Shown here piece by piece: positions 16,990 through 25,106 of a stretch of 57,869 bases of DNA. The notes beneath the pieces were generated by a model that was not told the origin of the DNA, did not search any database, and was given only the letters and a program-made list of their open reading frames with translations. The DNA is from CAZJYI01 sp964550025 (GTDB lineage: Bacteria > Verrucomicrobiota > Kiritimatiellia > UBA8416 > CAYOBW01): positions 1-57,869 of the forward strand of contig CAZJYI010000065.1 in the NCBI GenBank assembly GCA_964550025.1. Direction: 5' to 3'. A program made the position numbers and the translations under genes. Every line of letters starts with the position of its first letter. Positions within the stretch are counted from its first letter, which is position 1.

Positions 16990-17313
16990 ATGGTCTACGT
17001 TCTAACCGCGATCATCTTTATCGTCGTCTGCGCGGTTTCCGCCGGCATTCTCTGGGGCACGATCAAGCTGTTCAACGCCGACATGGCGTTTCCGGCCGTT
17101 CTACTCACCGTGTTTGTGGCAGAGTTGCTCTCGCTCATTCCGTTCGTGGGGTGGATCGCGGCCATTGTCGCCTACTACTTCCTCCTCTACCGGCTGTCAT
17201 CGATCAATGACATATTCATGTGCTGGGTCATAACGATCGCTGCGAAGCTGTGCACGTTGGCCTTGTTCGCAGTTCTCGGCAAAGTGCTTCTCTCTGGCAT
17301 GCTCGCCATGTAG
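16990..17313 (+). CDS. Small integral membrane protein, unknown
   Basis: A 107-residue, very hydrophobic protein with three or four predicted membrane helices (about residues 2-26, 33-47, 52-68 and 78-104). I do not recognise the family. GGGAGATTGGT precedes the ATG. It lies 97 bp after the pseudopilin-like gene and 29 bp before the next gene, so the three may be one operon. Codon use looks like that of its neighbours, and no charged motifs suggest a transporter or enzyme. Confidence 0.6.
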   Translation: MVYVLTAIIFIVVCAVSAGILWGTIKLFNADMAFPAVLLTVFVAELLSLIPFVGWIAAIVAYYFLLYRLSSINDIFMCWVITIAAKLCTLALFAVLGKVLLSGMLAM

Positions 17314-17342
17314 ACTGAATGACACGAGGCAGGAGATCCGCT

Positions 17343-18812
17343 ATGCGGCACGAGCTCACCGACATGCTCCCCGTACTGGCGATTTGCGTCGCCGTGTCGG
17401 CTCACGGTCAATCGCCCCCCCGGATCACCAACCTGACCCGCTCCGCGACGGGGGCAGTGCGCATCGCGGCGTCGGCATCCCCGGGCGCGAGCTGCACACT
17501 GATGGGCACCGACAATCTGCGGCGGGCGTTCACGAATCTCGGCGGCAGCACGCAGACCGCCGCGGGTGACGGGTCGGTGGCCATGACGCTCTCGATGGGC
17601 ATGGCCTCGCCGGCCTACTACCGGCTGCGCCAGTCCTCGTCTACCGGCAAGACGCTCATCACCTGGTCGATGCTCAAAGCGGGATTCGCGGGGATGTTCG
17701 CCGTCCCGCTGGCCGAGGAGGGCGACTACCGCTTCGGCTATTCTTCCGGGGTACACGCCCAGCTCACCAACGGAAACCTGCTGGTGGTGGGGCACCCGTA
17801 CTACGACCGCCAGGCCCGGGTACAATTGCCGGCGGTCCTTGACGGCAGGGAGGGAACCCGCGTCGGCGGTTGGTTCGACATCACGAAGGGACTGCATCCC
17901 GAAGGCTGGGACGGTCCCCCGGCCTACTACGTCGGGGGCATGCTGGAGGTCGGAGACCGCATCCACTTCACCAAGTACCAGTGGTACAACGGGTCCGGCA
18001 CGAACTGGCAGACCCAGGGCTACTACGAAGGCGCTTATGACGGTAGCGGAACCGCGTCCGGCATGTGGACGGTCGACAATCCTCTCGCGCACCATTCCCG
18101 TGTCGGCGGCTACATGAGCTACCCGCCGGAAGCCGTGCGGGAAGACGGCTACGTCTACCTGGCCGGACTGCAGGGAACATCGGGAGCCGCGCACGGTCGT
18201 TGGGGGCCGAACCTGTTCGCCATCGACCCCACGCCTTCGAACGGGGCCGTCCGAGCCGCAACGCTGATCTGTCACGACACCCAGGCTCACCAGGCGCCCG
18301 ATGTGGCTGCATCGAACGCCACCAGTGCGTGGTGGGTCGCCAACAGTCCCACCAACGAGCAGTGGTGGATCGCCAACAAGGCCACGGACGCAGAATGGAT
18401 CGAGACGGACACGCACCACGGCGTCCTCTACTTCGTCTACCGCGGCATCGGGCACACCTGGTACGGCCTGTACGACGCGGGGCCGGGGCATCCCGACCCC
18501 TACGGCGGGTCGTCGGGTTTCCATGCCGAGGGCTGGGCGCTGCAGGCTTGGATCTATGACCCGGAGGATGTCATGGCGGCATATCGCGGAGAACGCGACC
18601 CGTGGAGCCTGGCACCCGCCGAAGCCGTGCTGCTCACCGAGCGCCTGCCGGGTAGCACCAACGAAACCCACTACAGCTTCTTCACCGGCAAGGCCCGCAC
18701 CGACCTCAAGATGAGCCTGCGCGACAAGCGTCTCGTTATCCTCCAGGAAGACGGACACCCCGCCAACGAGTGGGAGAACACACCCAAGGGGTACGTTATC
18801 AACCTGCCGTGA
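17343..18812 (+). CDS. Secreted protein of unknown function
   Basis: A 489-residue protein with a signal peptide (MRHELTDMLPVLAICVAVSAHGQ). The start at 17343 is chosen for the AGGAGA upstream; an ATG at 17319 has none. Residues about 20-95 form a beta-sandwich-like module (ITNLTRSATGAVRIAAS to YYRLRQSS), of the type often found in Kiritimatiellae and Verrucomicrobia secreted proteins. The rest is rich in Gly, Trp and Tyr with repeated GNLLVVGHPYY, YVYLAGLQG and GVLYFVYRG strands, suggestive of a beta-propeller. No catalytic motif is recognised. Confidence 0.65.
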   Translation: MRHELTDMLPVLAICVAVSAHGQSPPRITNLTRSATGAVRIAASASPGASCTLMGTDNLRRAFTNLGGSTQTAAGDGSVAMTLSMGMASPAYYRLRQSSSTGKTLITWSMLKAGFAGMFAVPLAEEGDYRFGYSSGVHAQLTNGNLLVVGHPYYDRQARVQLPAVLDGREGTRVGGWFDITKGLHPEGWDGPPAYYVGGMLEVGDRIHFTKYQWYNGSGTNWQTQGYYEGAYDGSGTASGMWTVDNPLAHHSRVGGYMSYPPEAVREDGYVYLAGLQGTSGAAHGRWGPNLFAIDPTPSNGAVRAATLICHDTQAHQAPDVAASNATSAWWVANSPTNEQWWIANKATDAEWIETDTHHGVLYFVYRGIGHTWYGLYDAGPGHPDPYGGSSGFHAEGWALQAWIYDPEDVMAAYRGERDPWSLAPAEAVLLTERLPGSTNETHYSFFTGKARTDLKMSLRDKRLVILQEDGHPANEWENTPKGYVINLP

Positions 18813-19177
18813 GGCATCGAGGAGAGCTGAATATCCAAGCCCCAGCACTCAAGTCCAATATCCAGGGGAGAGAGAGATCAGAGTGCGGGACGGGTGCAAA
18901 CGAAGAAAGTGGGTGCCCCATGGAATCCCCGCCCCTTGCGGGCGGGAAGGTTCAGGATAGTAAGCTACTTGACAGTGTCATCCCAGTCTTGAGCCCGTGG
19001 GGAACGGAGAGGAGAGCTTCGCACGTTCCCCGTTCGGATCGGGCTCACGAAGACGTGGCGGCAACCGCATGTAGCGAGAGAGCCCGAAACTTCCCGCCCG
19101 CATTGAGTGCTTCACAGGCCCCGCTGCATACTCTATTCTCCCACCCGCGCAACAACAACCAGAACAAGGATCATCCC
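18813..19177 (+). other. 365-bp gap with a GC hairpin and a predicted promoter
   Basis: No gene seen. A CCCGCCCCTTGCGGGCGGG hairpin at about 18927-18945 could end the preceding operon. TTCACA (19111-19116), a 17-bp spacer and TATTCT (19134-19139) form a plausible promoter for the downstream protease gene, giving a short leader of about 30 bases. The promoter resembles the one at 16177-16205. Confidence 0.4.
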
Positions 19178-20185
19178 GTGGCAGAGAAAAAACGACCCGC
19201 AATCAAGCAACCGCCGCTTCTGTTCAACCGCACACAGAAACTGATCAAGGCCCTGGAACACCGCCTTGAAGGCAAACTGATCACCTATTGGAACAATCCC
19301 AGGGGGTCGATCTGCCACAACGACGTGGTGGCGTTTTTCGAGATCCTCGAAAAACTCGGCACGGAGAAGCGCCTCTACATCTTCATCAAGTCCGGCGGCG
19401 GAAACGGGCAATCCTCGCTGCGCATCGTGAACCTGATCCGCCAACACTGCAAGGCGCTCGTCGCGCTGGCCCCGTTGGAATGCGCCTCGGCCGCCACCAT
19501 GATTGCACTCGGAGCCAACGAGGTCCGCATGGGCCCCATGGCATACCTGACCGCCGTGGACACCTCCCTTACCCACGATCTTTCTCCGCTTGACCGGGAC
19601 AACGACAGGGTCAGCGTCAGCCTCGACGAACTGAACCGTGTCATCAGGCTCTGGAGCAAAGAGAGCACGGAACAGGACAGCAATCCCTACAAGGCGCTCT
19701 ACGAGCATGTCCACCCGCTGGTCATCGGCGCGGTCGACCGGGCCGACTCGCTGTCCGTCATGCTGTGCCAGGAGATCCTCTCCTACCACGTCAAGGATCG
19801 CACGAAGATCAAGCGCATCGCCCAGGCGCTCAACACGAAATACCCGTCGCACGACTACCCGATCCTGCCCGACGAGGCCAAGCGGCTCGGCCTGAACATC
19901 AAGCCCATGGACAAGCAGGTGAACGCCCTGCTGCTCGAGCTGAACGAGGTCTACAGCGAGATGGGACAGAAGGCGGTGACGGACTTCGACGAAATCCGTT
20001 CACACGGCAACGAGATCCTGAACATCCTCGAGACCGCCGGCACGCAGGTCTACTACCAGCAGGACAAGGACTGGTTCTACCGTGCGGAAGAACGGCGCTG
20101 GGTCACCATGAACGACCATAGCAGCTGGCGCAAGGCCGAGCGCGTCAAGGGCAAGATCAAGCAGTCGATCCTGCATATCGCGTAG
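19178..20185 (+). CDS. SDH-type (ClpP/crotonase-fold) serine protease-like protein
   Basis: A 335-residue soluble protein starting with GTG after AAGGATC. The core resembles the serine dehydrogenase proteinase family (Pfam SDH_sah): LYIFIKSGGGNGQSSLRIV, then LAPLECASAATMIALGANEVRMGPMAYLTAVD. This gives the glycine-rich oxyanion segment and the SAxTMIAL helix holding the presumed nucleophile Ser104 (family consensus SAGT; here SAAT). There is no signal peptide or membrane anchor, unlike SppA. The C-terminal about 100 residues are helical and charged. It is likely a cytoplasmic peptidase of unknown substrate, transcribed alone from the promoter at 19111-19139. Confidence 0.7.
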   Translation: MAEKKRPAIKQPPLLFNRTQKLIKALEHRLEGKLITYWNNPRGSICHNDVVAFFEILEKLGTEKRLYIFIKSGGGNGQSSLRIVNLIRQHCKALVALAPLECASAATMIALGANEVRMGPMAYLTAVDTSLTHDLSPLDRDNDRVSVSLDELNRVIRLWSKESTEQDSNPYKALYEHVHPLVIGAVDRADSLSVMLCQEILSYHVKDRTKIKRIAQALNTKYPSHDYPILPDEAKRLGLNIKPMDKQVNALLLELNEVYSEMGQKAVTDFDEIRSHGNEILNILETAGTQVYYQQDKDWFYRAEERRWVTMNDHSSWRKAERVKGKIKQSILHIA

Positions 20186-20213
20186 TTTGAGCGCACGATC
20201 GATCCCCGTCCCC

Positions 20214-20344
20214 AGTAGGTCCCAGTTGCACTGGGACCAGCGAACGAGGGGAGTGCTGTCGCGCCACGATTCGCTTTCCCCTCACGACTGTCTCATCTCT
20301 GCAGCCCCGCGTTCTCCGGGGTCCCAGTGCAACTGGGACCTACT
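20214..20344. mobile_element. 131-bp MITE-like element, copy 1
   Basis: It has perfect 25-bp terminal inverted repeats at 20214-20238 and 20320-20344, beginning AGTAGGTCCCAGTTGCACTG. Each arm is itself a palindrome (GTCCCAG..CTGGGAC). A second copy of exactly the same length lies at 47362-47492, with about 75 percent identical interior and nearly identical ends. There is no coding capacity. It sits between two convergent genes. It could be a non-autonomous transposable element or a BIME-type element mobilised by a RAYT-like enzyme elsewhere. Confidence 0.8.
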
Positions 20345-20374
20345 GCTCCGCGACCGTGGCGCACGCGCGCAGGT

Positions 20375-21526
20375 TCATTTCTCATGCCACTCCCGCGCCA
20401 CCTCACCCACCAACGGATCGTCCCGTTCCAGCCCGCCGACCTCGCGCAGCGTCGCGCGCATACCGTCGCGTGCCAGACGCTCGGCAAGCTCGACGGACTG
20501 CGCGTCCGCTTCCTCGCGGTAGGCCAGCGCGGACGCAATCGCGCGCACGATGTGCACGCGCGGCAGCCCGTATTCCCCTGCCAACTTCGCGGGGGCGATG
20601 AAGCGTTCGTTCCCTCCCAGTTTGCGCACGGGCTGTCGGGCAATGCGGGTAATCCGGTCCTTGAGTCCGGGATTGCGGCACCGCAACCAGAAATCGCGCT
20701 TGTAGTTGTCCATTGATGCCGGACTGAACCCGTGATGGCGCTGCACGACCGCCGCCAGCTCCCCCAACGCACCCTCCACTTCCGAAGCCACCGCCGGGTC
20801 GCCCACGGCTTCGTGGATCCACTCGTGCCCCGCGCCGTGCCCGAAGTAGGCCGTGGCGGCATGGCTTCCGTTGTACACCATCAGTTTGCGGTCCAGCCGC
20901 GCGGCCTGGTTGTCGACCGGTTCAATGAAACCGATCGGCGCCGGAAAAACCCCTTTGAACGCCTGTCTCTCCAGTGTCCATTCGCAGTAGTCCTCCGTCT
21001 CGATGTACAACGGATCCGACGGGCTCGGGACGACGCGGTTGATCATGCAATCCGGGAACCCGACACTCCGGTCGAGAAAGCGCCCGCCGTCCTCATCCAG
21101 AAGCTCGTGCACGTAACCACGCAACGTGGACGAACTCTTCTTCATGTTCTCGCAGGCAATGCAGTTCAGCGGCTGCTCCCGGCCGGCCGCGCGACAACGG
21201 CCGACACCCAGGGCCACGGTCCGCGCCACGTCCGGGAGGTTCTGGGCAAACACCGCGGTCAGAACGAGATCGGCCGTGGCAATCTCCGCCGCGATCGCCT
21301 CGCGATCGGACGCACGGTACACGGAAAAGCCGCTGACCCCGGCGGTCTCCTGCCCGCCCGCTATCCGGTGCAGGAGCACGTCATACCGGCCGTGCCGTTT
21401 CAGTGCGGCGACCAGCTCGTCCTTGATGTCGACGAACACGATGTCGTAACCGGCCCGCGAAAAGAGCAGGCCGATGAGCCCCCTTCCCGCCGCGCCGGCG
21501 CCAAAAACCACAACTCTGCCGGTCAT
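20375..21526 (-). CDS. mtlD: Mannitol-1-phosphate 5-dehydrogenase-like enzyme
   Basis: A 383-residue protein, close to the 382 residues of E. coli MtlD. The N-terminus MTGRVVVFGAGAAGRGLIG is the Rossmann nucleotide loop. ACENMKKSS and FPDCMINRVVP belong to the mannitol dehydrogenase Rossmann domain. The C-terminal domain carries KLMVYNGSHAATAYFG with the family Lys, Asn and His catalytic triad. It would interconvert mannitol-1-phosphate (or a related polyol phosphate) and fructose-6-phosphate with NAD. The length argues against the longer uronate reductases UxaB/UxuB. The ATG at 21526 follows AAGGGG; the upstream in-frame extension lacks a ribosome site. No mannitol transporter is adjacent. 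Confidence 0.75.
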   Translation of the reverse strand: MTGRVVVFGAGAAGRGLIGLLFSRAGYDIVFVDIKDELVAALKRHGRYDVLLHRIAGGQETAGVSGFSVYRASDREAIAAEIATADLVLTAVFAQNLPDVARTVALGVGRCRAAGREQPLNCIACENMKKSSSTLRGYVHELLDEDGGRFLDRSVGFPDCMINRVVPSPSDPLYIETEDYCEWTLERQAFKGVFPAPIGFIEPVDNQAARLDRKLMVYNGSHAATAYFGHGAGHEWIHEAVGDPAVASEVEGALGELAAVVQRHHGFSPASMDNYKRDFWLRCRNPGLKDRITRIARQPVRKLGGNERFIAPAKLAGEYGLPRVHIVRAIASALAYREEADAQSVELAERLARDGMRATLREVGGLERDDPLVGEVAREWHEK

Positions 21527-21870
21527 ACGCAACCCCTTGAGAGCATGTTTCCCATACCTTCGACGGCCACGGAGGGCCGTAGTCATCCACCTGAAAGCGC
21601 GGTCCTCAATGAGAGAGATCGCCCCTCTTTGTCTTTACCTTCGTCCATACCCTTGTCTTTCCCTGCACAGATGAGGGCAAAGACTACGGTAAAGACGAAG
21701 GGCGGGAATGCACTGCGGCCTCATCACTACCGCAATCTCTCGCCCTATCGACTTGTGGGCAATGGCAAGCACTCTCCCCCTACCAACGCCCCCCCGCCCC
21801 CTGCCCCTGCCCACTGCCCACTGCCCACTGATCACTGATAACTGAAAACTGAAAACTGGCCACTGCCCCA
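21527..21870. repeat. Gap with hexamer inverted arms and CTGNNNA heptamers
   Basis: No gene seen. Hexamers of the GTCTTT/ACCTTC/GTCCAT type at 21631-21660 are inverted relative to hexamers AAAGAC/TACGGT/GAAGGG at 21677-21704. Eight heptamers follow at 21814-21869: CTGCCCA twice, CTGATCA, CTGATAA, CTGAAAA twice, CTGGCCA and CTGCCCC. The array ends one base before the stop codon of the next gene. Confidence 0.75.
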
Positions 21871-23055
21871 CTACTCCCCCTCCCACACCTGCCGCAACCT
21901 GATGAGTGCGCTGGCGCACTCGTCGGTGGCTTTGAACGCCGTCTGGTCGCCTTGGTTGATGCAGATGAGAACCGCGAAGTCCTTCCTGGGCGCTATCCAC
22001 ACGTTGGCATAGTTCATCGTGTTGTAGCCGCAGTGGTTGAGTACGGTTCCCTCGCCCCAACCTCGCTGGACAACGATCCACCCCAGGGCGTATTCGCCGC
22101 CAAAAGGCGGCGTGTGCAGGACGTGGTACGACTCGCGGGAAAGCAGCGCCTCCTTGTCCTGCGCGCCGCGCAATTGGTCTACAATGAACTTCGCCCAATC
22201 CTGGACGGTACAATGCACGCGCCCGGCCGGGCCGATCACGGGCGGGTTGTCTACTCCGGGGCCGTTGCCCGGCACGGGCTTACCGGCTGCCGTGTGGCCC
22301 CACGGCTGGTCGAGCTTTCCGGGTGTCCCCGTGCCGCCGAACCCGACGCTCGTCATACCCAGGGGGGCGAACAAGCGCTCTCGAATCATCTCCTCCCAGC
22401 TCTGGTCAAGCAGGCGTTCGAGCACGGCGCCGACGAGCACGTAGCCGGCATTGGAGTAGGCGTACTTCTCCCCCGGAGTAGAAAGAGGCTTACTGCCAAC
22501 CAGTTCCGTCAACACGTGCCAACGCTGTTCGCGGACCGTCCCTTTCGTGGCGATATCCCCCCAATTGAGGTTGGCGGGGAGACCGGCACGGTGCGCGAGA
22601 AGGTGCTTCAGCGTGATGCCGCGCACATCGGCACGCATCTCACCGGCCAGCTCGGGTAGCAGCTCCTCCAGCGTGTCGTCCCATCCCAGCTTACCCGCCT
22701 CAACCAGGCTTGCCACCAGCGTAGCGGTCATGGCCTTCGTGTCGGACCCGATATGCCACCTGTCCTCGAGCGTGACGGCCACATCCGTACCCGCCTTGCG
22801 AACACCCACGGCCCCGACGGCAGACACACCCTCGCTCGTCACGACGGCCGCCGCGATGGCCGGGACACGGTACTTCCGCCGAATCGGTTCCAGGACGGCG
22901 GTAACGGCCTCGTCACCGACGGCGCAATGAGGCCCCGGGGCAGTCGTGCGCCTGCTTCGTACCCGGTTCACCGCGAGAACAAGGCAGCCTCCCAGCACCA
23001 GACCGACGACAACGCCCGCCGCGAACCCGCGTCCCAAAGCCCGCATCTTTGACAT
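21871..23055 (-). CDS. Serine beta-lactamase-family hydrolase, membrane-anchored
   Basis: A 394-residue protein with an N-terminal membrane segment (GFAAGVVVGLVLGGCLVLAV) that could also be read as a lipobox. Class C beta-lactamase/DD-peptidase motifs are present: SDTK with nucleophile Ser104 and Lys107, YSN at 200-202, and NHCG in place of the KTG triad (HxG types are common in the esterase-like branch). It could be a DD-peptidase, an esterase or a D-amino-acid peptidase. Antibiotic resistance is not implied. The ATG follows GGAGGG. The gene ends directly against a heptamer array. Confidence 0.85.
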   Translation of the reverse strand: MSKMRALGRGFAAGVVVGLVLGGCLVLAVNRVRSRRTTAPGPHCAVGDEAVTAVLEPIRRKYRVPAIAAAVVTSEGVSAVGAVGVRKAGTDVAVTLEDRWHIGSDTKAMTATLVASLVEAGKLGWDDTLEELLPELAGEMRADVRGITLKHLLAHRAGLPANLNWGDIATKGTVREQRWHVLTELVGSKPLSTPGEKYAYSNAGYVLVGAVLERLLDQSWEEMIRERLFAPLGMTSVGFGGTGTPGKLDQPWGHTAAGKPVPGNGPGVDNPPVIGPAGRVHCTVQDWAKFIVDQLRGAQDKEALLSRESYHVLHTPPFGGEYALGWIVVQRGWGEGTVLNHCGYNTMNYANVWIAPRKDFAVLICINQGDQTAFKATDECASALIRLRQVWEGE

Positions 23056-23137
23056 AGTCTACCCTCCACTGGACCGACACCCAGTCTTGCGCAAACAGCG
23101 ATTCCACACAAGAACGGAGCGTCCGGCAATGCAAGGG

Positions 23138-23282
23138 GCTCGGAACGCTCGGCGCGTTCCGCTACGTGTGCGCAAGGTAAGTAGCGGAAGCCGCCAAGGC
23201 TTCCGATTCCCGAGATCGGAACGCTTGGCGCATTCCGCTACGTGTGCGCGACAGAAGTAGCGGAAGCCGCCAAGGCTTCCGA
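23138..23282. repeat. Alternating REP-like palindromes
   Basis: Two palindrome types alternate: GGAACGC(T)CGGCGCGTTCCGCTAC-like units (about 23138-23165 and 23219-23242) and GTAGCGGAAGCCGCCAAGGC-like units (23181-23205 and 23257-23282), linked by GTGTGCGC. The two types are partial complements (CCGCTAC/GTAGCGG), so the whole stretch can fold into a cruciform or long hairpin. Single degenerate copies lie at 9341-9366 and 11466-11491. It fills the divergent gap between the serine hydrolase and the acetylesterase. Confidence 0.7.
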
Positions 23283-23383
23283 CCGCGCCAACCGCGCAGA
23301 AAGCCGTTGAAACCTGCGTGGCTTTCTTGCGAGTATACGGGGCCGAATCACTCGCGAACATCATCCGAAGAAGGAGACAGACC

Positions 23384-24988
23384 GTGAAACGCAAACCCCT
23401 ATCCTCCCTCCTCCGTGTCCTGGCTGCCGTCGTCCCGCTGCTCTGCCTGCTTGCCCTGCCGGCCTCCGCCGCGGTGAGGCTGCCGAAGATCCTGGGCGAG
23501 AACATGGTCCTGCAGCGCGGGATTGCCGTTCCGGTCTGGGGGTGGGCCGAACCCGGCGAGAAGGTGACCGTCGCCTTCGCCGGGCAGAGCAAGATCGCGA
23601 CCGCGGATGCTGAAGGGAAATGGATGGTCCGCCTCGACCCGCTCCAGGCCTCGACCGAGCCGAGGACCCTGTCGATCAAGGGATCAATCGGCAATCGGCA
23701 ATCAACAATCGGCAATATTCTCGTCGGCGACGTCTGGATCTGCAGCGGGCAGTCCAACATGGAGTGGTCGCTTCACGGATCGCGCAACGGCAAGGAAGAG
23801 GCCAATGCCGCCAAGCATCCGCTCATCAGGCTCTTCAACGTCAGGGGACACATCAAGACCCCCGCGCCGCAGAGCGACGCGCCGGGCCAGTGGCAGGTGT
23901 GCTCGCCGGACACGGTCGGCGGTTTCTCCGCCGTCGGCTTCTTCTTCGGGCGCCGGCTCCTTGCCGAAACGGGTGTTCCGATGGGACTGATCGGCTCCAA
24001 CTGGGGCGGCACGGCCATCGAGCCATGGGTCCCGCCTGAGGGGTTCGCGAACGTGGCGGAGTTGAGCGCGGTCTCCGAGCATCTCAGGCGGACCGATCCC
24101 CGGACACCCGAGGGCAAAGCCGGCTACACAAAGCACCTGGAGGCGATGCAGGCCTGGATCGAGACCGCCCGGGAGAACGTGGATAGCGGCAAACACCCGC
24201 CCATGCCGCCCAAGGCCCCCTCCCCGCTCGGGAAGCACCGTGAGGCCACGGGCATCTACAACGGCATGATTCACCCGCTTGCCCCCTTCGGGCTCAAGGG
24301 CGCTATCTGGTACCAGGGGGAATCCAACGGCGGCGAAGGCATCACGTACTACCACAAGATGAAGGCCCTCATTGCCGGCTGGCGCACGGTGTGGGACCAG
24401 GGCGACTTCCCGTTCTACTTCGTACAGCTCGCCAACTTCCAGCAGCCCAACGACAACCCGGCCGGCGGCGACGGCTGGGCGCGCCTGCGCGAGGCACAGT
24501 GCAAGACACTTGAAGTCCCGCAAACGGGGATGGCCGTCATCATCGACATCGGCGAAGCCAGGGACATCCACCCGCGCAACAAGCAGGACGTCGGCTCGCG
24601 CCTGGCGCAGTGGGCACTGCACCAGGCCTACGACAAGAAGGACCTCGTTCCGAGCGGTCCGCTGTTCCGCGAACAGAAGATCGAAGACGGCAAGATCCGC
24701 ATCCTGTTCGACCACGTGGGCAACGGCCTGATGGTGGGGGAAAAGACCGGACTGGAGCCGACCAAAGAGCTCCCCGACGGCAAGCTGAAGCGCTTCGCGG
24801 TGGCCGGGGAAGACAAGAAGTGGCACTGGGCGGATGCGACGATTGACGGCGATACCATTGTCGTATCCTGCGAAGCCGTGCCGAAGCCGGTCGCCGTCCG
24901 CTACGCCTACTCGATGAATCCGGAAGGCGCCAACCTGTACAACAAGGAAGGACTGCCGGCCTCGCCTTTCCGGACGGACGCGTGGTAG
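23384..24988 (+). CDS. Sialate O-acetylesterase-like hydrolase, secreted
   Basis: A 534-residue protein starting with GTG after AAGGAGACA. The signal peptide is MKRKPLSSLLRVLAAVVPLL to ASAA. A small beta domain (about residues 32-100) precedes the SASA/DUF303 hydrolase, marked by CSGQSNMEWSL (nucleophile Ser in GQSN), IWYQGESNGGEG and the late Asp/His block DIGEARDIHPRNKQD. It would remove acetyl esters from sugars such as sialic acid or plant/algal polysaccharides. Residues SIGNRQSTIGN at 101-111 are encoded by five tandem heptamers (23685-23719), an unusual insertion just before the first catalytic block. Confidence 0.85.
   Translation: MKRKPLSSLLRVLAAVVPLLCLLALPASAAVRLPKILGENMVLQRGIAVPVWGWAEPGEKVTVAFAGQSKIATADAEGKWMVRLDPLQASTEPRTLSIKGSIGNRQSTIGNILVGDVWICSGQSNMEWSLHGSRNGKEEANAAKHPLIRLFNVRGHIKTPAPQSDAPGQWQVCSPDTVGGFSAVGFFFGRRLLAETGVPMGLIGSNWGGTAIEPWVPPEGFANVAELSAVSEHLRRTDPRTPEGKAGYTKHLEAMQAWIETARENVDSGKHPPMPPKAPSPLGKHREATGIYNGMIHPLAPFGLKGAIWYQGESNGGEGITYYHKMKALIAGWRTVWDQGDFPFYFVQLANFQQPNDNPAGGDGWARLREAQCKTLEVPQTGMAVIIDIGEARDIHPRNKQDVGSRLAQWALHQAYDKKDLVPSGPLFREQKIEDGKIRILFDHVGNGLMVGEKTGLEPTKELPDGKLKRFAVAGEDKKWHWADATIDGDTIVVSCEAVPKPVAVRYAYSMNPEGANLYNKEGLPASPFRTDAW
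23685..23719 (+). repeat. Five tandem heptamers inside the acetylesterase gene
   Basis: Units are CAATCGG, CAATCGG, CAATCAA, CAATCGG and CAATATT, in direct tandem and in the middle of the coding sequence. Loss or gain of a single unit would shift the reading frame ahead of the catalytic serine. Confidence 0.85.
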
Positions 24989-25106
24989 CTCGCGTCCGAG
25001 TAGCCACGAGCGTGACAGCGAGTGGACATCTCGCTTCGGAAACCCCGTGCACACGCAAGATCCGCTCGCTCGCGCTCGCGGCTACAGGGAGGAGACACGC
25101 TCGCGG
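24989..25106. repeat. REP-like elements between convergent genes
   Basis: The sequence GAGTAGCCACGAGCGTGACAGCGAGTGG is followed by CGCTCGCTCGCGCTCGCGGCTACAGGG and a shorter CGCTCGCGGCTAC copy. A related single unit (CCACTCGCTCACGCTCGTGGCTACAGGG) lies at 28275-28302. Inverted pairs here can form a bidirectional terminator-like hairpin. Confidence 0.6.

Noticed and set aside
21871..23055. Antibiotic-resistance beta-lactamase
   Set aside because: The SxxK and YxN motifs are shared by many esterases and DD-peptidases, and the HCG in place of KTG argues for a non-lactamase role.
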